Positions 1 through 5,362 of a stretch of 5,362 nucleotides of DNA are shown here, one piece after another; positions within the stretch are counted from its first letter, which is position 1, and each line of letters opens with the position of its first letter. The DNA comes from Deltaproteobacteria bacterium (GTDB lineage Bacteria; Desulfobacterota; Dissulfuribacteria; Dissulfuribacterales; JALVPX01). The position numbers were made by a program, and so were the translations under genes. The notes below the pieces were generated by a model. The model did not search any database and was not told where the DNA came from. It saw nothing but the letters and a program-made list of their open reading frames with translations. The stretch lies in NCBI GenBank assembly GCA_027061625.1, contig JAMOVF010000156.1:1-5362 (forward strand). Direction: 5' to 3'.

Positions 1-441
1 CACTGCTTTTTCAAGCAATTCTTTCAAGGCTGGTTCCAAACGCTGCCATACCACGCGGGTGTTTGTTTCATTTTCAACTGGTTTTATTGCTTCGCGATAT
101 ACAGCAAGAAATTGCCCAAGATCTAATTCACCGTTCAGGCCCAGGCATTGTTTAAGTTCATTTGCTGCATCCCAAAATGCCTTGGCATTTGCCTTATCTG
201 CCTTATATGCAGTGGTTTCCAAGTCCGAGGCCTCAAATTGAATAAAAAGCTCCACCCGGCCGCGTTCGAGACGCTCTTTCACCAATCTTCTGAGTCTGTC
301 CTCAAGCTCGCCCATCCACTTGGGCATACGGACAAAAACATCACAATATCTAGAGTTGACAGAACGCAATTCCATAGCAACAGACCAACTCTCACCTTCA
401 TGGTGAACCTTAGCAAAGGTGGTCATGCTTCTAACAGTCAA
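1..441 (-). CDS. yicC: YicC family endoribonuclease, N-terminal 147 residues (cut by window edge)
   Basis: The reading frame continues past base 1, so only the N-terminal half of a protein usually near 290 residues is visible. The start reads MTVRSMTTFAKV, matching the (M)IRSMTGFGRAE-type opening of YicC/YloC proteins, followed by the family pattern ELRSVNSRYCDVFVRMP (residues 24-40) and RLRRLVKERLERGRVEL. Known members (E. coli YicC, B. subtilis YloC) are cytoplasmic endoribonucleases linked to RNA turnover. I chose the TTG at 441-439: AGGGAGG at 456-450 lies 8 bases upstream, and this start keeps the conserved RSMT. The TTG overlaps the stop of the DUF4416 gene in a TTGA tetranucleotide, indicating translational coupling. 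An ATG at 426 would remove RSM, and an ATG at 498 would overlap the upstream gene by 61 bases. Family call is firm; the exact start is inferred. Confidence 0.93.
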   Translation of the reverse strand, partial: MTVRSMTTFAKVHHEGESWSVAMELRSVNSRYCDVFVRMPKWMGELEDRLRRLVKERLERGRVELFIQFEASDLETTAYKADKANAKAFWDAANELKQCLGLNGELDLGQFLAVYREAIKPVENETNTRVVWQRLEPALKELLEKAV

Positions 442-1019
442 GTCTTCTGCCTCCCTTGAGAGATAAACCTTCTCTCCTGCAGATTTGTATTGTCCCATTC
501 CTCACGCTGCTTCAAAAAACTCTTTCTGGCCTTGAGTAGAAAATTTTGCACTGGTGCAGACGCATAATCTGGAAATGTCCAAGGAAGCACCTTGAACTTT
601 TTTGCCTGATAAATCAGTGTAAGATCTGCAAAGACTCCCTTTCCCAAATAGATTCTGTGGGTAAAATTCTTTCCTGTGGCCAACACAAGCCTTTCAGCAG
701 TCAAAAGGCCTGGATCGATATTTACCCTTCTCTTTCCTGAAAATGCTGTCATTTGTTCTAGATCATTTGTTGCATATTTTATTTCAGGTAAAGAGTCCTG
801 ATGCACCAAACCTGCAAAGCAAACCAATTGCCTAACAAGGCCTGAACCAAACTCAGGTTCATAATATGTAGTGAAATCAAAGGCAAGCATATCGCTCTCC
901 AAATCAATCTCCCCAAATATTTCTGCAAGGTCCTTCGAAGTCTTGGCAATCAGCTCTTTGCTTCTAGAAAAAATCGAACAAACCAGTTTGGCAGGCCCAG
1001 GCTCTTTTAGAATGCTCAT
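438..1019 (-). CDS. DUF4416 family protein of unknown function
   Basis: A 193-residue protein that I recognise as DUF4416 from its pattern: PAKL at 9-12, an FDFTTYYEPEFGSGL block at 47-61, IKYATNDLE at 80-88, RVNIDPG at 98-104, LVLATGKNFTHRIYL at 111-125 and PWTFPDY at 146-152. The family has no established activity that I know of. No signal peptide or membrane segment is visible, so it is probably cytoplasmic. The start ATG overlaps the hldA stop as ATGA, with GAGGGG about 9 bases upstream. Its own stop overlaps the yicC TTG start as TTGA. The last 20 or so residues after KQREEW (170-175) are polar and look like a family-specific tail. Family assignment is strong. Any role in LPS or RNA metabolism is only suggested by its position between hldA and yicC. 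Confidence 0.9.
   Translation of the reverse strand: MSILKEPGPAKLVCSIFSRSKELIAKTSKDLAEIFGEIDLESDMLAFDFTTYYEPEFGSGLVRQLVCFAGLVHQDSLPEIKYATNDLEQMTAFSGKRRVNIDPGLLTAERLVLATGKNFTHRIYLGKGVFADLTLIYQAKKFKVLPWTFPDYASAPVQNFLLKARKSFLKQREEWDNTNLQERRFISQGRQKT
450..456 (-). promoter_or_regulatory. Shine-Dalgarno for yicC, supporting a TTG start
   Basis: On the minus strand AGGGAGG lies 8 bases before TTG 441-439, inside the 3' end of the DUF4416 gene. It is one of the strongest ribosome-binding sequences in the window and decides the yicC start in favour of TTG over the ATG five codons further in. Confidence 0.7.
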
Positions 1020-1990
1020 CCGCCCCTTCCCCTCAAGGCTTCTAGCAATTCCTTAGAGGATACCGAAGCAGTCCCAACCTTTGCCACCACCAGCCCAGCA
1101 GCAATATTTGCCAATTCTGCTGCATCAAAAAGGGTGGCTCCACTTGCAAGGGAGGCTGATAAAACTGCCGCAACGGTATCTCCAGCCCCTGTTACATCAT
1201 AGACCTCTCTGGCCTTGGAACATATCTCTTTTGAACCTTCATCAACGTTCCAAGCGAACATGCCGCGAGGGCCGCGGGTTATCAGCACCTTGGGCACTTT
1301 CAGCTGTTCATGCAGCTTTTTTGCAACAACTTCAGGCTCTAAGCTTACTGCACTGCCTGTCATTGCAAGGGCTTCTTGTTCATTTGGGGTTATTGTGGTG
1401 GCTCCTTTGTAATTAGGCGCATTACAAGGCTTTGGATCAATGGTCAATTCTATATGCCTTGAACTTGCCATATCCGAAAGCAACGCCACAATCTCCCGAT
1501 TCACTACGCCCTTAGCATAGTCTGATACAACAATTCCATCTATCGGATCATCAATGGAATCCAGTGCTGATTGCAGGGCAGACGTCATGGCCCTTCCAAG
1601 ACTATTTTTACACTCCCTGTCCACTCTGACGACCTGCTGTCCCTGGGCAATAACCCTAGTTTTGACAGTGGTGGGACGTTCCTCATCTATGGCTAATTCA
1701 GCATGCATGCCATGTGCCATCAACATCTGCCTTACGGATTCTCCTGCTGAATCTTTACCAACAACTCCTGCAATAATGACATTTACCCCAAGATCGCAAA
1801 GATTACGCGCTACATTTGCTGCTCCACCCAGCCGCTGATCTTCCCTTTTCACCTGCAGCACAGGCACAGGCGCTTCTGGCGATATACGCTCTACATCGCC
1901 CCATACATACCGATCCAGCATAATATCACCCACAACAAGTAGACGTAGGCTAGAAAAATTGTGGATCATAGTCTGGAGCTGAGTGTTCAC
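1016..1990 (-). CDS. hldA: D-glycero-beta-D-manno-heptose-7-phosphate kinase (stand-alone HldA / RfaE domain 1)
   Basis: This cytoplasmic PfkB/ribokinase-fold kinase phosphorylates D-glycero-D-manno-heptose 7-phosphate at C1, giving the 1,7-bisphosphate that GmhB (encoded upstream in this cluster) then dephosphorylates. Numbered from the GTG start, it shows LLVVGDIMLDRYVWGDVERI at 17-36, SPEAPVPV at 37-44, the GGAAN substrate motif at 55-59, VVSDYAKG, a TPNEQEA segment, and the PfkB signature DVTGAGDT at 265-272 with D271 as catalytic base. It ends at the RGRGG that corresponds to the linker of E. coli HldE, so the C-terminal adenylyltransferase domain is absent and a separate hldC/rfaE2 is expected elsewhere. 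I prefer GTG at 1990, which gives 324 residues, overlaps the preceding stop as GTGA and has GGAG 7 bases upstream. An ATG at 2023 would add 11 residues, which seems less likely. Confidence 0.95.
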   Translation of the reverse strand: MNTQLQTMIHNFSSLRLLVVGDIMLDRYVWGDVERISPEAPVPVLQVKREDQRLGGAANVARNLCDLGVNVIIAGVVGKDSAGESVRQMLMAHGMHAELAIDEERPTTVKTRVIAQGQQVVRVDRECKNSLGRAMTSALQSALDSIDDPIDGIVVSDYAKGVVNREIVALLSDMASSRHIELTIDPKPCNAPNYKGATTITPNEQEALAMTGSAVSLEPEVVAKKLHEQLKVPKVLITRGPRGMFAWNVDEGSKEICSKAREVYDVTGAGDTVAAVLSASLASGATLFDAAELANIAAGLVVAKVGTASVSSKELLEALRGRGG

Positions 1991-2184
1991 CTGCTCTCTC
2001 CGGCTGTCTGCTTTTCCAGGCATTCTGCCTCTTCGATCAACATTATTGGTATGCCCTCTCTAATCTCATAAAGCAGTCTGCAATGCTCACATATGAGTGC
2101 CTCTGCCTTCTCATCAAGCCTCACTGCCTTTTTGCACTTGGGACAGGCCAATATTTCAAGAAGTTCATTGCTTATCAATGGCAT
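1987..2184 (-). CDS. Trm112/UPF0434 (YcaR-like) small zinc-binding protein
   Basis: A 65-residue protein beginning MPLISNELLEILACPKC. Two CxxC pairs (C14/C17 and C32/C35) probably bind zinc, and the REGIPIMLIEEA segment at 42-53 matches the C-terminal strand of the Trm112/UPF0434 fold. Trm112 proteins activate methyltransferases in eukaryotes and archaea; the bacterial relatives, such as E. coli YcaR, lack a settled function. In E. coli ycaR lies between lpxK and kdsB, so this family's link to LPS genes is echoed here between waaC and hldA. ATG 2184 is chosen because the family starts close to LL(E/D)ILACP, with AGGTGAG about 10 bases upstream. An in-frame TTG at 2211 would add nine residues. 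Its stop overlaps the hldA GTG. The partner is unknown. Confidence 0.88.
   Translation of the reverse strand: MPLISNELLEILACPKCKKAVRLDEKAEALICEHCRLLYEIREGIPIMLIEEAECLEKQTAGESR
1998..2001 (-). promoter_or_regulatory. Shine-Dalgarno for hldA, supporting a GTG start
   Basis: GGAG, within GGAGAG on the minus strand, lies 7 bases before GTG 1990-1988. It sits inside the 3' end of the upstream Trm112-like gene. The alternative ATG at 2023 has a GAGG only 4 bases away, which is a poorer spacing. Confidence 0.6.
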
Positions 2185-2256
2185 ATTTGTGGATCTCACC
2201 TCATTTTTCAAAAAATTTAGTTCTATTATTTATAAATTCCCCCAAATTTCTCTATT

Positions 2257-3315
2257 TTAGGGAATTGGCAGCTCCAATATCAAATTTTGGACCTCATCCA
2301 TGACCATTTCCGGCGTAATCCATTTCATACAATCATATTTACCATCACAAATCGGCCTACGCCTGCATGGCGAACATGGCAGATGGCTGTAAATAACGCG
2401 GGTGCTTTCTGTTCCTGCATCCAAATATGGCCTTGTGGAGCCAAAAATGGCTATTGCAGGCACTTCAAAGGCTGTTGCCATATGAGTCAAGCCAGTATCA
2501 ACTCCAATTGCCAGGGCTGCCCCTTGAAGCAAGGCAGCACTCTGCATCAGTGAGGCCTTGCCAGCAAAATTGTGTATGCTTTTTCCTGCTTTTTTTGCTA
2601 TCTTTTCACCTGTCATCTGGTCTGCAGGACCTCCAATAATAACTATGTCTACAGCATAAAACCGGGCAAGATCTGCGGCAAGCTTTGTCCAGGAATGCAC
2701 AAACCAATGTTTTTGAGGCCTGGTAGTAAATGGGCATATGGCAAAATATGGTTTTTTAATACCAGCTTTTTGCAAGGTATCATCTGCCCACTCAACATCT
2801 TTGGGATCAACCACAAAAAAAGGTTTAAATTTATAGGGTTCCAGGCCCAGCTCACATATCATATGATGGTACTCTGAGCTCATCTTGTGAGAATTGGGGC
2901 CTTTGGAAATAATCCTGCTCATTAAAAATTCGCCGGGCTCCTTGGATTCAAAGCCTATGCGTTCTTTGCCCCCAGAAAGCCAGGCCAGCAGGCGGCTTCT
3001 TAAAAGGCCTTGGGCATCCAGTACCAGATCATATTTTGCATTACGCAAGGGCCTGGAAAAGCTGCTTATCTCTTTCAATGCGGCTGCCAAACGCAACTTT
3101 CCAAGCAGCCTTTTCCACTTGAGTTTATCCCATAAAATCACATTGTTGATTAAAGGATGTGCTTCAAGAAGGCATGAATAGGCAGGTTCAACAACCCAGT
3201 CTATATCTGAATCAGGCCAGGCCCTCTTTAAAGATTTCAGCATAGAGGAGGCCATCACTATATCACCAATGGCACTAGGCCTGATTATCAATATACGCCT
3301 TGGAGAATCAGACAT
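2257..3315 (-). CDS. waaC: Glycosyltransferase family 9, probable lipopolysaccharide heptosyltransferase I (WaaC-like)
   Basis: A 352-residue GT-B enzyme likely to add the first L-glycero-D-manno-heptose from ADP-heptose to Kdo2-lipid A on the cytoplasmic face of the inner membrane. The N-terminus RRILIIRPSAIGD carries the catalytic Asp (D18, equivalent to E. coli WaaC D13). DWVVEP at 39-44 and YDLVLDAQGLLRS at 95-107 are WaaC-like rather than WaaF-like. The nucleotide-sugar half shows QKHW with K202, GGPADQ at 228-233, and GVDTGLTH at 271-278. A C-terminal cluster (C314, C317, C323, C329) follows a pattern I recall in many GT9 enzymes but not in E. coli WaaC. ATG 3315 is preferred because the family begins just before RILI. 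It overlaps the gmhB stop by 8 bases (ATGTCTGA). GT9 membership is firm; assignment as heptosyltransferase I rather than II or III is inferred from motifs and context. Confidence 0.87.
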   Translation of the reverse strand: MSDSPRRILIIRPSAIGDIVMASSMLKSLKRAWPDSDIDWVVEPAYSCLLEAHPLINNVILWDKLKWKRLLGKLRLAAALKEISSFSRPLRNAKYDLVLDAQGLLRSRLLAWLSGGKERIGFESKEPGEFLMSRIISKGPNSHKMSSEYHHMICELGLEPYKFKPFFVVDPKDVEWADDTLQKAGIKKPYFAICPFTTRPQKHWFVHSWTKLAADLARFYAVDIVIIGGPADQMTGEKIAKKAGKSIHNFAGKASLMQSAALLQGAALAIGVDTGLTHMATAFEVPAIAIFGSTRPYLDAGTESTRVIYSHLPCSPCRRRPICDGKYDCMKWITPEMVMDEVQNLILELPIP

Positions 3316-3886
3316 TTTGGCCCTTGTGGATGATCCATTGCGCAGCATCCAGCAAATCTGCTGCAATATAGGCCACTTTGTCCAATTCTGGTTCTTTTAG
3401 CTCTTCCAAGGTCTTTATACCATGCCCTGTTTTAACAAGAATTGGAATTGCCCCTGCATTTTGTGCAAGCTGTATATCAGAAAGGGTATCACCCACCACA
3501 AATTTATTATCTATTTCTTGCCTGCACTGTTTCAAGGCCTTATCTATCATGCCTGTGCCTGGCTTCCTGCATTTACACTCAACAGTGTAAACACTGGAAC
3601 CGGCGCTTGGATGGTGTGGACAGTAAAACCAGCCATCCACAAATGCACCCTCTGCATTCAACATCTTTTCAAGTTCCATATGTATTTCACAAAGTTTTGC
3701 CTCACTCAAAAGACCGCGGGCTATGCCTGACTGATTGGTAACAACAAATATCTTATAGCCTGCCTGTTTCAATGCCTTTATGGCAGACGAAGCACCTGGT
3801 ATTAAGCGGAGATCTTCTACCCTTCTCAAATATTCTACTTCTTCATTGATGGTTCCATCTCTATCTAGAAAAACCACGCCTTTCAT
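3308..3886 (-). CDS. gmhB: D-glycero-beta-D-manno-heptose 1,7-bisphosphate 7-phosphatase
   Basis: A 192-residue cytoplasmic HAD-IIIA phosphatase that removes the 7-phosphate of heptose 1,7-bisphosphate, the product of HldA. Motif I is FLDRDGT with nucleophile D8 and acid/base D10. Motif II is VTNQSG at 49-54. Zinc ligands C89, H91, C104 and C106 are in CPHH and CKCRKP, with K108 following. Motif IV is GDTLSD with D133 and D137. All expected residues are present and the length is typical. It is the first gene of the leftward cluster, facing the 136-base divergent spacer. The ribosome-binding site is weak (AAAGATGG directly upstream). A second, out-of-frame ATG lies 4 bases before the chosen one. 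Beta specificity is assumed from the co-clustered hldA and waaC; it cannot be read from the sequence. Confidence 0.95.
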   Translation of the reverse strand: MKGVVFLDRDGTINEEVEYLRRVEDLRLIPGASSAIKALKQAGYKIFVVTNQSGIARGLLSEAKLCEIHMELEKMLNAEGAFVDGWFYCPHHPSAGSSVYTVECKCRKPGTGMIDKALKQCRQEIDNKFVVGDTLSDIQLAQNAGAIPILVKTGHGIKTLEELKEPELDKVAYIAADLLDAAQWIIHKGQNV

Positions 3887-4001
3887 CCATCTTTAATTAA
3901 ACCACTACCAGCCTCATCACAAGCGGAAATAGATGCTCACAGCTTTTTATCTTTACAAATACCGCTTTCCTTGCCATTAGTTAACTTCGTTCATCCATTT
4001 T
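3882..4001. repeat. Near-identical 12-base direct repeats bracketing the divergent spacer
   Basis: TTCATCCATCTT (3882-3893) and TTCATCCATTTT (3990-4001) differ at one base and are 108 bases apart. The left copy covers the gmhB start codon; the right copy ends just before the Shine-Dalgarno of the rightward small gene. They could be paired regulator sites or chance. Confidence 0.35.
3952..3980 (+). promoter_or_regulatory. Possible sigma70-type promoter for the small-protein/glnE operon
   Basis: TTTACA (3952-3957, 5 of 6 to the -35 consensus) is followed after 17 bases by CATTAG (3975-3980), which matches only 3 of 6 of the -10 consensus. Position and spacing suit a start about 35 bases before the small ORF. 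The -10 is weak, so this is a candidate only. Confidence 0.25.
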
Positions 4002-4007
4002 GATCAT

Positions 4008-4019
4008 CAGGTGAACCTG
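4008..4019 (+). promoter_or_regulatory. Palindrome/hairpin containing the Shine-Dalgarno of the small gene upstream of glnE
   Basis: CAGGTGAACCTG can fold in RNA as a 4-bp CAGG/CCUG stem with a UGAA loop. The ribosome-binding AGGTGA (4009-4014), 8 bases before ATG 4023, lies within it. As DNA it has CAGGT/ACCTG arms around GA and could be an operator. The symmetry is seen; the function is inferred. Confidence 0.3.
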
Positions 4020-4022
4020 CCC

Positions 4023-4208
4023 ATGAAAAAAATTGACAAAAAGGAAACTGCAAACACAGAACGGGAAACGCTGACCGTAAGTTTGAGAAGTGATTTATAC
4101 CGGGCCTTCAGGCGATGTGCTTGGATGCTCATTCATGAAACAGGCAAAACGCCAAACGAGGCGTATGATGCATTATTTGAAAATCTTTTGAAAAAACATG
4201 AATGTTGA
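4023..4208 (+). CDS. 61-residue protein with ribbon-helix-helix-like layout, coupled to glnE
   Basis: I do not recognise a named family. After a charged N-terminus (1-15), residues 16-22 (TLTVSLR) alternate polar and hydrophobic side chains like the DNA-contacting strand of ribbon-helix-helix proteins. A helix from about 24 to 39 (DLYRAFRRCAWMLIHE), a GKT turn at 41-43 and a second helix from P44 to K58 containing NEAYDALFENLL follow. The G-x-T-x-NE junction is typical of that fold. ATG 4023 is chosen because AGGTGA lies 8 bases upstream; an in-frame GTG at 4011 lies inside that Shine-Dalgarno. The stop lies 11 bases inside the proposed glnE start, so the two are probably co-translated. It may be a DNA-binding regulator of its own operon, but the fold call rests on pattern only. 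Confidence 0.7.
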   Translation: MKKIDKKETANTERETLTVSLRSDLYRAFRRCAWMLIHETGKTPNEAYDALFENLLKKHEC

Positions 4209-5362
4209 GAAAATTTTAAATTCCATGCCAGAGCCTGTGCGTGACAAGGCTTTTGAAGCAGTGGATTCTATAAAAAAGTGCTTTCATGATGCAAGTAAGG
4301 AAAAGCTCCTCAGCAAGACCTTGGTGGAAGAGCTGAAAAAGATCAATGCATTAAGTGAATTTCTTGCTGGAATAGCTAAATCAAGGCCCTTCATATTTCT
4401 GGATCTGATCGATTCTGGAGATTTCGACCGCACTTATTCCAAAGAAGATTATCTGATTACTGTAAAAAAGGCATTGGAAGAGGAAACTGAATTTGATGAA
4501 CTGGGTAAAAAGCTGCGTTTAGTGCGGACCAGGGAGATGGTGCGCATTGCCTGGCGTGACCTAGCTAGCAGGGCAATGGTTGAGGAAACCCTGCTGGATT
4601 TGACCCATCTGGCCGAAGCGTGTCTTGATGAAAGCCTGAAAAGGCTTCATCTAACCCAAGCTGAAAAAATGGGCTTTCCAGTGGATTCATCCGGAAAAAA
4701 GCTACAATTAGTGGTGCTTGGAATGGGCAAACTGGGGGGAAGAGAGCTCAATTTTTCTTCAGATATAGACCTGATCCTCTGTTATGACCAGGATGGATAT
4801 ACCAATTTGGGCACAGAGTACACCAATAACCAATTTTTTACCGCCTTGGCCCAATCTCTCCTGAAACTCATAGGTGCAGCCACCCCAGAAGGTTTTGTAT
4901 TCCGCACAGATACGCGCCTGCGCCCCTTTGGAGAGCAAGGCCCGCTGGTAATTAGTTTTGACGCCATGGAAGAATATTATGAAACCCATGGAAGAGAGTG
5001 GGAAAGATATGCACTGGTCAAGGCCAGACCGGTTGCCGGGGATATAGAGGCAGGAAAATGTCTTCTAGAGAGATTAAAACCATTCATCTATAGAAAATAT
5101 TTGGATTTCACCGCTTTTGAATCTTTAAGAAAGATGAAGCTGATGATTGAAAAAGAGCATGGCGAGGCTGCCCTCAAAGATGATCTCAAACTTGGGCCTG
5201 GAGGCATCAGGGATATCGAATTTATCTGCCAGGCGCTTCAGCTTCTGTATGGAGGAAGATTCACCGAACTGCAGGTTCCGGGCACATTAAAGGCCATGCA
5301 AGCAATCAGCGAACTCAACCTTTACCCTGCTGATGAACTTTCCACCCTAAAAGATTCATATC
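4198..5362 (+). CDS. glnE: Bifunctional glutamine synthetase adenylyltransferase/deadenylylase, N-terminal 388 residues (cut by window edge)
   Basis: This cytoplasmic enzyme attaches AMP to, or removes it from, a tyrosine of glutamine synthetase, under PII (GlnB) and glutamine control. Only the N-terminal deadenylylase (AR) half of a roughly 950-residue protein is present. It carries the nucleotidyltransferase signature LGMGKLGGRELNFSSDIDLI at 174-193, with metal-binding D189 and D191 (E. coli D173/D175). FRTDTRLRPFG at 235-245, GREWERYALVKARPVAG and GGIRDIEF at 335-342 follow. The DxD residues are intact, so deadenylylation should be retained. The frame stays open to the right edge. ATG 4198 overlaps the upstream ORF by 11 bases and has no good Shine-Dalgarno, consistent with coupling. 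ATG 4225 in the same frame is an alternative that would drop nine residues. Identity is firm; the exact start is uncertain. Confidence 0.95.
   Translation, partial: MNVEKILNSMPEPVRDKAFEAVDSIKKCFHDASKEKLLSKTLVEELKKINALSEFLAGIAKSRPFIFLDLIDSGDFDRTYSKEDYLITVKKALEEETEFDELGKKLRLVRTREMVRIAWRDLASRAMVEETLLDLTHLAEACLDESLKRLHLTQAEKMGFPVDSSGKKLQLVVLGMGKLGGRELNFSSDIDLILCYDQDGYTNLGTEYTNNQFFTALAQSLLKLIGAATPEGFVFRTDTRLRPFGEQGPLVISFDAMEEYYETHGREWERYALVKARPVAGDIEAGKCLLERLKPFIYRKYLDFTAFESLRKMKLMIEKEHGEAALKDDLKLGPGGIRDIEFICQALQLLYGGRFTELQVPGTLKAMQAISELNLYPADELSTLKDSY

Larger units (their letters stand above)
3887..4022. promoter_or_regulatory. Divergent intergenic region between the heptose/LPS operon and the small-protein/glnE operon
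   Basis: This 136-base spacer must hold promoters for both directions unless the genes are read from further away. It is AT-rich and carries short symmetrical elements: an inverted pair AAGCGG (3921-3926) / CCGCTT (3962-3967), the palindrome AGTTAACT (3979-3986), TGATCA (4001-4006) and CAGGTGAACCTG (4008-4019). For the leftward genes the best match is TTAACT (3984-3979) with a 17-base spacer to TATTTG (3961-3956), which is weak. No terminator, RNA gene or further ORF is convincing here. Confidence 0.55.

Noticed and set aside
424..426. ATG as the yicC start
   Set aside because: It would cut off the conserved RSM of the family's N-terminus and lacks the well-spaced AGGGAGG that serves the TTG at 441.
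148..459. 103-residue plus-strand ORF at the left edge
   Set aside because: It is antisense to yicC, has no recognisable motif and no good ribosome-binding site.
1081..1416. 111-residue plus-strand ORF opposite hldA
   Set aside because: It is rich in Leu, Gln, His and Trp without any domain pattern and lies antisense to the well-conserved kinase; a shadow frame.
2021..2023. ATG as the hldA start (335 residues)
   Set aside because: The 11 extra residues are not expected from the family and would overlap the upstream gene by 37 bases; the GTG at 1990 has the better ribosome-binding site and a GTGA junction.
2185..2256. Gap between waaC and the Trm112-like gene as a terminator or promoter
   Set aside because: The only inverted repeat (AAATT/AATTT around a run of five Cs at 2239-2243) is five A/T pairs with no U-tract. 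A TATAAA on the minus strand has no matching -35. Neither is strong enough to call, so the six genes may still be one transcript.
4759..4989. 76-residue minus-strand ORF inside glnE
   Set aside because: It overlaps the conserved DxD and RLRPFG coding region in antisense; not a real gene.
1..5362. Mobile element, CRISPR, toxin-antitoxin or defence system
   Set aside because: No transposase, integrase, tandem repeat array or nuclease partner is present. The small RHH-like protein has no adjacent toxin; its neighbour is glnE.

Overview
The window is ordinary chromosome of a Gram-negative, LPS-making bacterium, with AT/GC content that looks moderate by eye (not counted). The gene set is a stand-alone HldA kinase, a GmhB phosphatase, a WaaC-type heptosyltransferase with a cysteine cluster, and a DUF4416 protein directly upstream of yicC. 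This recalls Desulfobacterota (former Deltaproteobacteria, sulfate-reducer type), but that placement rests on remembered gene order, not on a search.

Left and centre (1-3886, minus strand): six genes point leftwards, read in the order gmhB, waaC, a four-cysteine Trm112/UPF0434 (YcaR-like) protein, hldA, a DUF4416 protein and yicC (truncated by the window edge). GmhB and HldA are two steps of the ADP-L-glycero-beta-D-manno-heptose pathway, and the WaaC-like enzyme would transfer that heptose to Kdo-lipid A. The missing steps (gmhA, hldC/rfaE2, hldD) are not in the window. gmhB and waaC overlap by 8 bases. After a 72-base AT-rich gap, the last four genes are joined by three consecutive 4-base stop/start overlaps that use GTG, ATG and TTG starts in turn. 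This implies one translationally coupled mRNA linking heptose synthesis to the uncharacterised DUF4416 protein and the YicC ribonuclease.

Divergent spacer (3887-4022): 136 bases separate the heptose operon from a rightward operon. The spacer contains only weak promoter-like hexamers, several short palindromes and a near-repeated 12-mer.

Right (4023-5362, plus strand): a 61-residue protein with a ribbon-helix-helix-like layout overlaps by 11 bases the start of glnE, the bifunctional adenylyltransferase/deadenylylase of glutamine synthetase. glnE runs off the right edge after 388 codons.

I see no CRISPR array, transposon, prophage, tRNA or rRNA. The less explained parts are the DUF4416 protein locked between hldA and yicC, the YcaR-like protein inside the heptose cluster, and the small putative DNA-binding protein coupled to glnE. 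None of these amounts to clear evidence of a new system.
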